Shown here one piece after another: positions 1 to 4,235 of a stretch of DNA of 5,238 nt (its first letter is position 1; the number at the start of each line of letters is the position of its first letter). Under the pieces are notes generated by a model. The model ran no database searches and was not told the DNA's origin. It worked only from the letters and a program-made list of their open reading frames with translations. A program made the position numbers and the translations under genes. The DNA comes from CALHVX01 sp038757945. GTDB lineage: Bacteria; Pseudomonadota; Gammaproteobacteria; Pseudomonadales; Azotimanducaceae. The stretch is taken from NCBI GenBank assembly GCA_038757945.1, contig JBCDGJ010000274.1, forward strand, positions 1 to 5,238, written 5' to 3'.

Positions 1-159
1 CAGCTGCCGGCGGATGTTGAGATGGTGATGCCGGGCGACAATGTGAACATGATTGTCGAGCTGATCAACCCGATTGCGATGGATGAAGGGTTGCGGTTTG
101 CGATTCGGGAAGGCGGCCGAACAGTTGGCGCGGGCGTAGTTACCAAAATCATGGAATGA
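1..159 (+). CDS. tuf: Elongation factor Tu, C-terminal 52 residues (5' end outside the window)
   Basis: EF-Tu is the cytoplasmic GTPase that delivers aminoacyl-tRNA to the ribosomal A site. Only the end of domain 3 is present, read in frame 1 from the first base to TGA at 157-159. The segment VEMVMPGDN, followed by NPIAMDEGLRFAIREGG and RTVGAGVV, matches the end of bacterial EF-Tu almost residue for residue. The protein ends in TKIME, slightly different from the AKVLG ending of E. coli. The GTPase domain lies outside the window, so GTP-binding motifs cannot be checked. Many gammaproteobacteria carry two tuf copies. The copy next to trnW and secE corresponds in position to E. coli tufB, but whether a second copy exists cannot be seen here. 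Confidence 0.97.
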   Translation, partial: QLPADVEMVMPGDNVNMIVELINPIAMDEGLRFAIREGGRTVGAGVVTKIME

Positions 160-385
160 TCTTGGCGCGCCAACCGTTCGGCTAGAGTTTGTCCGAGCAT
201 AGCTCGGCCAAACTCTCAGGCCGATCTGCTATTCGAGGGTGTTGCTGGAGCCATTAAGAAAAGGCTCGGTAGTTGGTTCCTCAGATCGGGCGACATTTGC
301 CTGGTTGGTGATGAGAGGCAGGGCGGTTTGTCAGAAGTGCGTGGAATGTCAGCCGCGTCGAGCACCAGAGGTTCAGTTTCGGTTT
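160..385 (+). other. Non-coding spacer between tuf and tRNA-Trp
   Basis: No plausible gene is present in these 226 bases. The stretch holds a short perfect palindrome, TTGGCGCGCCAA, at 162-173, directly after the tuf stop, then the strong hairpin at 184-216, and a weak stem GAGCC/GGCTC at 248-252 and 263-267. I searched for -35/-10 pairs with 16-18 base spacing and found none that is convincing. The tRNA may therefore be co-transcribed with tuf and released by processing, or its promoter may be too divergent to recognise by eye. No remnants of further tRNA genes were seen, unlike E. coli, where several tRNA genes precede tufB. Confidence 0.7.
184..216 (+). terminator. Strong hairpin after tuf, no T-tract
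   Basis: AGAGTTTG pairs with CAAACTCT (8 bp) and CCGAGC with GCTCGG (6 bp), separated by one T/C mismatch, with the 3-base loop ATA. Its position 25 bases after the tuf stop suits a transcript 3' end or a partial terminator. The bases after it (caggccgatc) contain no T-run, so it is not a canonical intrinsic terminator. It could instead protect the tuf mRNA 3' end or be an RNA-processing site between tuf and the tRNA. The hairpin is directly visible; its role is inferred. Confidence 0.5.
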
Positions 386-461
386 AGGTCAGTAGCTCAA
401 TTGGTAGAGCAGCGGTCTCCAAAACCGCAGGTTGGGGGTTCGATTCCCTCCTGACCTGCCA
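386..461 (+). tRNA. trnW: tRNA-Trp (anticodon CCA), CCA end encoded
   Basis: This 76-base gene folds into a complete cloverleaf. The acceptor stem is AGGTCAG (386-392) with CTGACCT (451-457), 7 of 7 paired. The D stem is GCTC/GAGC (395-398, 407-410) with loop AATTGGTA. The anticodon stem is GCGGT/ACCGC (412-416, 424-428) with loop CTCCAAA, which places the anticodon CCA at 419-421 and so reads UGG. The T stem is GGGGG/CCCTC with loop TTCGATT (439-445). The discriminator is G458, as expected for bacterial tRNA-Trp, and CCA at 459-461 is encoded. The position between tuf and secE matches the tuf-trnW-secE order known in several gammaproteobacteria. It is probably transcribed with one or both neighbours. 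Confidence 0.98.
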
Positions 462-589
462 CTGAATCGGGTGGCGCAGGGCAGAGCCGGACAGGCACGA
501 GCTGGGACGGTTCGGTGGCGGATGGTTACGACAGCGGGCAGGCATGACAGTGGCCGGGCCTGTCTGGTCAAAGCAGCAGGTAAGAGTCT
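462..589 (+). other. secE leader with competing inverted repeats
   Basis: These 128 bases lie between the tRNA and secE and hold no credible gene. CCGGACAGGC at 487-496 can pair with GCCTGTCTGG at 558-567 (10 pairs, one of them G-U). The same 3' arm can pair locally instead, either GACAG at 546-550 with CTGTC at 560-564, or GGCAGGC at 537-543 with GCCTGTC at 558-564. These folds are mutually exclusive and end only a few bases before the secE ribosome-binding region. No clear sigma70 promoter is visible. Alternative folding with a regulatory effect is an inference from complementarity alone. Confidence 0.45.
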
Positions 590-592
590 TTG
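575..592 (+). promoter_or_regulatory. secE ribosome-binding region and TTG start
   Basis: The purine-rich sequence AGCAGGTAAGAG precedes TTG at 590-592. An in-frame TAA at 581-583 overlaps this region, so translation cannot begin further upstream in this frame. The protein read from TTG begins MSTNTEA, which aligns with the E. coli SecE start MSANTEA. Together these fix the start at the rare codon TTG. The Shine-Dalgarno match is weaker than those of nusG, rplK, rplJ, rplL and rpoB, which suggests modest translation. Confidence 0.8.
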
Positions 593-955
593 AGCACGAA
601 TACTGAAGCTTCAAGATCGGGTGCGCTCGATGTTGTTCTCTGGCTGCTGGTCGGAGGGCTGGTCGGCGCCGCGGTCTATGGAAACTGGTACTTCCAGGAT
701 CAGCCGCTGCTGTATCGCGTCGGCGCCATACTGGTGGCAGCTGTTGTTGCGGTGCTCATTGCGGTGCAGACGCACACCGGACGCACGACCTGGAGCCTGA
801 TGAAAGATGCACGCAGCGAGATTCGGCGGGTGGTCTGGCCGACGCGTACGGAAACCACGCAGACGACCCTTGTTGTGCTGGTGCTGGTTTTCGCCCTGAT
901 TCTTTGGATGCTCGATAGCGGCCTGAGCTGGCTCGTTTCGATGCTCATCGGCTGA
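590..955 (+). CDS. secE: Preprotein translocase subunit SecE
   Basis: SecE is the small essential subunit of the inner-membrane SecYEG channel; it clamps and stabilises SecY. The 121-residue product has the three-helix form of gammaproteobacteria (E. coli about 127 residues). Hydrophobic segments lie at roughly residues 13-33, 41-60 and 93-118. Between the second and third is the amphipathic, conserved region, with the family signature EIRRVVWPTRTETTQTT at 77-93, which is the part needed for SecY contact. The start is TTG, supported by the MSTNTEA N terminus and by an in-frame stop nine bases upstream. The gene sits 15 bases before nusG, the usual secE-nusG pair, and the two are almost certainly co-transcribed. 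Nothing suggests truncation. Confidence 0.97.
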   Translation: MSTNTEASRSGALDVVLWLLVGGLVGAAVYGNWYFQDQPLLYRVGAILVAAVVAVLIAVQTHTGRTTWSLMKDARSEIRRVVWPTRTETTQTTLVVLVLVFALILWMLDSGLSWLVSMLIG

Positions 956-970
956 AGGAACGCCGCTGCT

Positions 971-1504
971 ATGTCAAAACGCTGGTATGTGGTTCACGCC
1001 TACTCGGGATTTGAAAAGGCCGTCGCACGGTCCCTTGCGGAGCGGGTGGCGCTCTCGAACTTCGAGGAGTGCTTCGGTGAGATCCTGGTGCCGACCGAAG
1101 AAGTGGTCGAGATGCGGGGTGGCCAGAAGCGGCGATCGGAGCGCAAGTTCTACCCCGGCTACGTGCTGGTTGAGATGGAGCTCAACGACGACACCTGGCA
1201 CCTGGTGAAAGAGACGCCGAAGGTGATGGGTTTCATCGGCGGCAAGGCTGACCAGCCCGCGCCGCTGACGGACGCTGAAGCGCAGGCCATTCTCGATCGC
1301 GTCGCTGCGGGCAGCGAAAAGGCAACGCCCAAGACCGTGTTCGAGCCGGGCGAAATCGTGCGCGTGGTGGACGGACCGTTCAACGACTTCAATGGCGTGG
1401 TTGAAGAAGTCAACTACGAGAAGAACCGGCTGCAGGTGGCAGTCACGATCTTTGGCCGGTCGACACCGGTTGAGCTGGATTTCGGCCAAGTCGAAAAGGG
1501 CTGA
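971..1504 (+). CDS. nusG: Transcription termination/antitermination factor NusG
   Basis: NusG binds RNA polymerase through its N-terminal NGN domain and contacts Rho or ribosomal protein S10 through its C-terminal KOW domain, linking transcription to termination and translation. The 177-residue product is close to E. coli NusG (181). RWYVVHAYSGFEK at residues 4-16 opens the NGN domain, PGYVLVEM is at 62-69 and VMGFIGG at 85-91. A linker near 112-123 leads to the KOW domain, with FEPGEIVRVVDGPF from 124 and FNGVVEEV at 140-147. It ends VELDFGQVEKG, as in the family. ATG is preceded by AAGGA at 955-959, an 11-base spacing, overlapping the end of secE. This N terminus is four residues shorter than in E. 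coli (MSKRWYVV against MSEAPKKRWYVV). Confidence 0.98.
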   Translation: MSKRWYVVHAYSGFEKAVARSLAERVALSNFEECFGEILVPTEEVVEMRGGQKRRSERKFYPGYVLVEMELNDDTWHLVKETPKVMGFIGGKADQPAPLTDAEAQAILDRVAAGSEKATPKTVFEPGEIVRVVDGPFNDFNGVVEEVNYEKNRLQVAVTIFGRSTPVELDFGQVEKG

Positions 1505-1524
1505 GCCGGAACAAATTAATCCCC

Positions 1525-1560
1525 GGGGAGCGGCGACTTGTGAGCGCTGCGTCTGCACCC
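1525..1560 (+). promoter_or_regulatory. Candidate L1 operator in the rplKA leader
   Basis: Ribosomal protein L1 represses translation of the L11-L1 mRNA by binding a leader structure that mimics its 23S rRNA site; this is well established in E. coli. Here the 75-base nusG-rplK gap contains GCGGCG (1530-1535) pairing with CGCTGC (1545-1550, one G-U) around a 9-base loop, and GGG (1525-1527) pairing with CCC (1558-1560). The two helices are separated by a strongly asymmetric internal loop, short on the 5' side (GA) and seven bases on the 3' side (GTCTGCA). Two stems with an asymmetric loop starting GGGGAG fit the general L1 site design. The structure ends two bases before the AAGGAG at 1563-1568, well placed to block ribosome entry. 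Assignment rests on position and shape, not on an alignment. Confidence 0.5.
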
Positions 1561-1579
1561 GCAAGGAGCACAGAACGTT

Positions 1580-2014
1580 ATGGCTAAGAAAGTAGAGGCC
1601 TACATCAAGCTGCAGGTTGCGGCGGGTCAGGCCAATCCGAGCCCGCCGGTAGGGCCGGCGCTGGGCCAGCACGGCGTAAACATCATGGACTTCTGCAAGG
1701 CGTTTAACGCCCAGACGCAGAGCATGGAACAGGGTATGCCGGTGCCGGTGGTTATCACCGTCTATTCGGACCGATCGTTTACGTTCATCACCAAGACGCC
1801 GCCCGCCGCGGTGCTGCTGCGTAAGGTGGCTGGTATTCAGAAGGGCTCGCCGACGCCGAACACGGAAAAAGTGGCCAAGGTCACCCGTGCCCAGCTCGAA
1901 GAGGTGGCGCAGATCAAGATGCCGGACCTGACTGCGGCCGATATGGATGCGGCCGTCCGCACGATCGCCGGTAGCGCGCGGAGCGCCGGCATTGACGTTG
2001 AAGGAGTCGTCTGA
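1580..2014 (+). CDS. rplK: 50S ribosomal protein L11
   Basis: L11 binds the GTPase-associated centre of 23S rRNA at the base of the L10-L12 stalk and is required for RelA-dependent stringent signalling. The 144-residue product (E. coli 142) opens MAKKVEAYIKLQVAAGQ. It carries the proline-rich ANPSPPVGPALGQ at residues 18-30, the site associated with thiostrepton-type antibiotics, followed by HGVNIMDFCKAFN. The rRNA-binding C-terminal domain begins near FTFITKTPPAAVLL at 67-80. ATG follows AAGGAG at 1563-1568 with an 11-base gap. The stop TGA shares its last base with the rplA start, so the two are translationally coupled. An L1-dependent control is expected from the leader hairpin just upstream. 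No abnormal features. Confidence 0.98.
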   Translation: MAKKVEAYIKLQVAAGQANPSPPVGPALGQHGVNIMDFCKAFNAQTQSMEQGMPVPVVITVYSDRSFTFITKTPPAAVLLRKVAGIQKGSPTPNTEKVAKVTRAQLEEVAQIKMPDLTAADMDAAVRTIAGSARSAGIDVEGVV

Positions 2015-2709
2015 TGCCTAAGATGACCAAACGAATGAAAGCCATCGCCGAGAAGGTTGATCGCGAAAAGGCCTATGCCATCGAAGAGGCGGTCGGTCTG
2101 CTGGCTGAGCTGTCCAGGACAAAGTTCAAGGAAAGCATCGACATCGCGGTAAACCTCGGCGTCGATCCGCGGAAGTCGGATCAGGTGGTGCGTGGTGCCA
2201 CGACGCTGCCGCACGGCACGGGCAAAACGGTCCGCGTCGCCGTGTTCGCACAGGGCGACCTGGCGGAACAGGCCAAAGCGGCTGGCGCCGACAAGGTCGG
2301 GTTCGAGGATCTGGCCGATGAGGTCAAGGCCGGGAATCTCGACTTCGATGTCGTGATCGCAAGCCCCGACGCAATGCGTGTCGTCGGGCAGCTCGGTAAG
2401 GTGCTCGGGCCCCGTGGCCTGATGCCAAATCCGAAGACCGGCACGGTGACGCCCGACGTCGTGACGGCGGTCAACAATGCGAAGGCCGGCCAGGTGCAGT
2501 TCCGGACCGACAAAGCCGGCATCATTCACGGCAGCGTGGGCCAGGTTGGCTTCGAGGCCGACAAGATTCGCGAGAACGTTGAGGCACTGATCAGCGATCT
2601 CAAGAAAGCCAAGCCGGCATCGGCCAAGGGTGTTTATCTGCAGCGGGTGACGCTGTCGACCACCATGGGGCCGGGGCTTTCGATCGATCAGGGTTCGCTC
2701 ACGATCTGA
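2014..2709 (+). CDS. rplA: 50S ribosomal protein L1
   Basis: L1 forms the mobile L1 stalk near the E site of the 50S subunit and also acts as translational repressor of its own rplKA mRNA. The 231-residue protein (E. coli 234) opens MPKMTKRMKAIAEKVDREK. It has AVNLGVDPRKSDQVVRG at 45-61 in domain I, then domain II at roughly 67-158 with FDVVIASPDAMRVVGQLGKV at 111-130, and GPRGLMPNPKTGTVTP at 132-147. Domain I resumes to the RNA-binding STTMGPG at 215-221. ATG overlaps the rplK stop in the arrangement TGATG (2012-2016). Its ribosome-binding site, AAGGAG at 2001-2006, lies inside rplK with seven bases spacing, typical of coupled translation. It ends QGSLTI, a few residues shorter than E. coli. 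Confidence 0.98.
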   Translation: MPKMTKRMKAIAEKVDREKAYAIEEAVGLLAELSRTKFKESIDIAVNLGVDPRKSDQVVRGATTLPHGTGKTVRVAVFAQGDLAEQAKAAGADKVGFEDLADEVKAGNLDFDVVIASPDAMRVVGQLGKVLGPRGLMPNPKTGTVTPDVVTAVNNAKAGQVQFRTDKAGIIHGSVGQVGFEADKIRENVEALISDLKKAKPASAKGVYLQRVTLSTTMGPGLSIDQGSLTI

Positions 2710-2767
2710 TCGCGAGCGACACAGAACTTTGAAGGGGCCCGGTACCGGCGCGGCAGATTGCGATCAG
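2706..2767 (+). other. 10-bp inverted repeat enclosing the rplA stop codon
   Basis: CTGATCGCGA at 2706-2715 pairs with TTGCGATCAG at 2758-2767, ten pairs with one G-U. The 5' arm includes the rplA stop codon TGA at 2707-2709. The enclosed region contains the palindrome CCGGTACCGG at 2739-2748. This could be an mRNA 3' stabilising structure for rplKA, a processing site, or part of the extended rplJ leader. It has no following T-run, so intrinsic termination is unlikely. The pairing is visible in the sequence; no family is recognised. Confidence 0.5.
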
Positions 2768-2782
2768 CGGCCCGGAACCGGC
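2736..2782 (+). repeat. Two near-identical 14-base direct repeats before the L10 site
   Basis: GGCCCGGTACCGGC (2736-2749) and GGCCCGGAACCGGC (2769-2782) differ at one base and are spaced 33 bases apart from start to start. The second copy ends one base before the L10 leader outer stem. Each copy is largely self-complementary (CCGG...CCGG), so each can fold as a tiny hairpin or the two can pair with each other. They may be chance products of GC-rich sequence. Confidence 0.5.
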
Positions 2783-2783
2783 A

Positions 2784-2849
2784 ACCGTCAAAGACCGTAG
2801 GGGGCGGACAGCCAATGGCTGGACCGGCTTAATGTCCTACGCAGACGGT
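2784..2849 (+). promoter_or_regulatory. Ribosomal L10 leader (L10-L12 autoregulatory RNA)
   Basis: In E. coli the L10(L12)4 complex binds the rplJ leader and represses rplJL translation. The known motif is clear here. The outer stem is ACCGTC (2784-2789) with GACGGT (2844-2849). The inner stem is CGTAGG (2796-2801) with CCTACG (2836-2841). Between them lies an asymmetric internal loop, AAAGAC on the 5' side and CA on the 3' side, a kink-turn-like junction. The inner region holds a further hairpin, CAGCC/GGCTG, at 2809-2821 with loop AAT. The strings AAAGACCGTAGG and CCTACGCAGACGGTG are recognisable hallmarks of this RNA family. It ends 155 bases before rplJ, so repression probably works through long-range folding of the remaining leader. 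The element is strongly supported; the mechanism in this organism is inferred. Confidence 0.93.
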
Positions 2850-3004
2850 GAGCCCGAGAGCAGTTGGATCCGGCAGGTGCAGACCTGTCTGGGCCTTTGG
2901 CTCGAGGACCTCGCCGCAACAGGCCCAAAGCCGGCTGACCGGCTGCGGGCAACGAGGCGCTGTCCGTTCCGAAGGGGACGTGTGGCTCCAGACAGGAGAA
3001 AAGT
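2850..3004 (+). other. Structured distal part of the rplJ leader
   Basis: Between the L10 element and rplJ there is no credible gene, but the RNA would fold into successive hairpins. These are CAGGT/ACCTG at 2874-2887 (loop GCAG); TGGGCCT/AGGCCCA at 2890-2927, which encloses CGAG/CTCG at 2903-2913; AGCCGG/CCGGCT at 2929-2944 (loop CTGA); and CGTTCC/GGGACG at 2965-2980 (loop GAAG, one G-U). The last ends 13 bases before the Shine-Dalgarno AGGAG at 2994-2998. None is followed by a T-run. The likely role is to transmit L10-L12 binding to the rplJ start, or to serve as RNA cleavage sites. That role is inferred. Confidence 0.55.
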
Positions 3005-3535
3005 GTGGCACTGAATCTCGAGCAGAAGAAGGAGATCGTTGCAGAAGTAAACGAAGCTGCCAGCGCTGCCCTCTCGGCGGTGCTTGCCGACTACCGTGGA
3101 CTGACCGTGACGGAGATGACGGAGATGCGCGCCAAGGCGCGGGAATCCGGTGTTTACCTTCGCGTCATCCGCAACACGTTGGCCAAGCGCGCCATCGCTG
3201 GAACCGAATTCGAGTGTATGACCGAAGCCTTTGTCGGTCCGACGCTCGTCGCGTTTTCCAACGAAGAGCCGGGTGCAGCGGCACGGCTGCTGAAGGACTA
3301 CGCCAAAGATTTCGAGAAGCTCGAAGTCAAGGCTGTAGCCATCGGCGGCAACCTCATGGGTGCAGAAGCGCTGGACGCAGTTGCCAAGCTTCCCACCCGT
3401 GATGAAGCGCTGGCAACGCTGATGGCCGTCATGCAGGCGCCGATCGTGAAGCTCGCTCAGACGTTCAACGACGTCCCGGGCAAGCTGGTGCGGGTGGTAG
3501 CGGCAGTGCGCGATCAGAAGCAGGAAGCGGCCTGA
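3005..3535 (+). CDS. rplJ: 50S ribosomal protein L10
   Basis: L10 anchors L7/L12 dimers to the ribosome, forming the stalk that recruits translation factors, and with them represses its own mRNA. The start is GTG: AGGAG at 2994-2998 lies six bases upstream, and the product begins MALNLEQKKEIVAEV, aligning with E. coli MALNLQDKQAIVAEV. The rRNA-binding domain includes YRGLTVTEMTEMR at 30-42, RVIRNTLAKRAI at 53-64 and FVGPTLVAFS at 76-85. The C-terminal helix that binds L12 ends KLVRVVAAVRDQKQEAA. At 176 residues it is longer than E. coli L10 (165). The difference lies mainly before the last helix, in a segment near 143-158 containing APIVKLAQTFNDVPG, as in many other bacteria. A small stem surrounds its stop codon. 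Confidence 0.98.
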   Translation: MALNLEQKKEIVAEVNEAASAALSAVLADYRGLTVTEMTEMRAKARESGVYLRVIRNTLAKRAIAGTEFECMTEAFVGPTLVAFSNEEPGAAARLLKDYAKDFEKLEVKAVAIGGNLMGAEALDAVAKLPTRDEALATLMAVMQAPIVKLAQTFNDVPGKLVRVVAAVRDQKQEAA

Positions 3536-3540
3536 GGCCG
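3528..3540 (+). other. Small hairpin with the rplJ stop codon as its loop
   Basis: CGGCC (3528-3532) and GGCCG (3536-3540) pair perfectly and leave TGA, the rplJ stop codon, as the three-base loop. There is no T-run after it. It may be a chance feature of GC-rich sequence or may modulate ribosome release and the rate of rplL initiation downstream. Confidence 0.35.
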
Positions 3541-3589
3541 GTCTTCGAGCAGCAACGAATCCAGATACTGAAGGTCTTAGGAGAACAAC

Positions 3590-3973
3590 ATGGCTTTGTC
3601 GAAAGACGACATTTTGAATGCAATTGCCGATATGAGCGTCATGGAAGTTGTGGAACTCGTTTCCGCGATGGAAGAGAAGTTTGGCGTTTCTGCGGCAGCA
3701 GCGGTGGCTGTTGCACCGGCTGCCGGTGGTGACGCTGGTGGCGGCGCGGCGGCTGAAGAGCCCGCTGAAGTCAGCGTCATCCTCACTGGCGCCGGCGACA
3801 AGAAGGTTAACGTGATCAAGGCAGTTCGCGCGATCACGGGTCTCGGCCTGAAAGAGGCCAAGGAACTGGTTGACGGTGCACCGTCACCGATCAAGGAGAA
3901 CATTGAGAAGGCAGAAGCCGAAGAGCTCAAGACGCAGCTCGAAGAAGCGGGCGCAGCGGTCGAGATCAAGTAA
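3590..3973 (+). CDS. rplL: 50S ribosomal protein L7/L12
   Basis: L7/L12 is the multicopy stalk protein that binds and activates elongation and initiation factors. The 127-residue product (E. coli 121) has the N-terminal dimerisation and L10-binding domain, with MSVMEVVELVSAMEEKFGVS at 15-34. An Ala/Gly/Pro-rich flexible hinge follows at roughly 35-57, with a glycine-rich insert around 46-52 that accounts for the extra length. The globular C-terminal domain carries the factor-binding surface KVNVIKAVRAITGLGLKEAK at 72-91. ATG follows AGGAG at 3579-3583 with six bases between, a strong site consistent with the need for several copies per ribosome. The usual phenylalanine in the EFDVIL-type strand that opens the C-terminal domain is valine here (AEVSVIL), a mild deviation. 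Confidence 0.98.
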   Translation: MALSKDDILNAIADMSVMEVVELVSAMEEKFGVSAAAAVAVAPAAGGDAGGGAAAEEPAEVSVILTGAGDKKVNVIKAVRAITGLGLKEAKELVDGAPSPIKENIEKAEAEELKTQLEEAGAAVEIK

Positions 3974-4018
3974 GCTCGATACCGTTCTGATCCGTTTCTC
4001 TCAATTGGCCGGCGGTTC

Positions 4019-4039
4019 GGTGCCTGAAGTTCAGGTGCC
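4019..4039 (+). other. Hairpin I in the rplL-rpoB spacer
   Basis: GGTGCCTGA pairs with TCAGGTGCC (nine pairs, two of them G-U) around the loop AGT. It begins 46 bases after the rplL stop. It is a candidate for the attenuation or processing element expected in this spacer, by position and not by sequence match. Confidence 0.5.
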
Positions 4040-4050
4040 GGGCCCCGGTC

Positions 4051-4068
4051 TTTCGCGTGCCCGCGAAA
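4051..4068 (+). other. Hairpin II in the rplL-rpoB spacer
   Basis: TTTCGCG and CGCGAAA form a perfect seven-base-pair stem with loop TGCC. It lies 12 bases after hairpin I, so the two may stack as a tandem structure. The bases after it (cggctcgc) are not T-rich, which argues against a simple intrinsic terminator on this strand. Confidence 0.5.
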
Positions 4069-4235
4069 CGGCTCGCAGCCGAGCGCTGCGGACCGGCGGG
4101 CAGGCGGTCGAATCCGTTGGCGACAATCGCGGCCTGGTCCGCAGAGCCGCCAGTGGATCGCAGCGGCTGGTCACTGCTGGCGCGAGCCCCGCGGCAGCAC
4201 AGGTACCAGTCACCCATTCTCTCTAGGAGATTTGC

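Larger units (their letters stand above)
3974..4235 (+). other. Non-coding rplL-rpoB spacer with hairpins
   Basis: In E. coli this interval carries a partial transcription attenuator and an RNase III cleavage site, which lower rpoB expression relative to rplL. This 262-base spacer has no credible gene. It contains GGTGCCTGA/TCAGGTGCC at 4019-4039 and TTTCGCG/CGCGAAA at 4051-4068. Weaker or competing stems follow at GACCG/CGGTC (4091-4109) and AGCCGC/GCGGCT (4145-4168), the latter overlapping CAGTG/CACTG (4151-4176). No hairpin is followed by a T-run, so any attenuation would have to be Rho-linked or through RNA processing. The spacer ends with the rpoB ribosome-binding site AGGAGA at 4225-4230. 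Confidence 0.6.

Noticed and set aside
162..173. Perfect palindrome TTGGCGCGCCAA as an operator
   Set aside because: It is a single short GC-rich palindrome directly after the tuf stop, with no partner site or known regulator match; chance is a sufficient explanation.
328..357. TTGTCA as a -35 element for tRNA-Trp
   Set aside because: The bases at the expected -10 position are GC-rich (cagccg or gccgcg) and do not resemble TATAAT.
239..454. Small open frame running through the tuf-trnW spacer into the tRNA
   Set aside because: Its C-terminal part is a translation of the tRNA-Trp gene, a common artefact; no ribosome-binding site was seen.
1514..1520. AT-rich AATTAAT before rplK as a -10 promoter element
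   Set aside because: No acceptable -35 element lies 16-18 bases upstream (the region there reads cgaaaa), so a promoter cannot be supported.
974..1672. Long antisense open frame of 232 codons across nusG
   Set aside because: It lies opposite a fully conserved nusG and the start of rplK, has no recognisable protein family, and is explained by GC-rich codon bias.
1837..2529. Antisense open frame of 230 codons across rplK and rplA
   Set aside because: It is complementary to two confidently identified ribosomal protein genes and shows no independent coding evidence.
2848..3402. Plus-strand open frame of 184 codons starting in the rplJ leader
   Set aside because: Most of it is an out-of-frame reading of rplJ, and its 5' part covers the L10 leader RNA. 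No good ribosome-binding site or family resemblance is seen.
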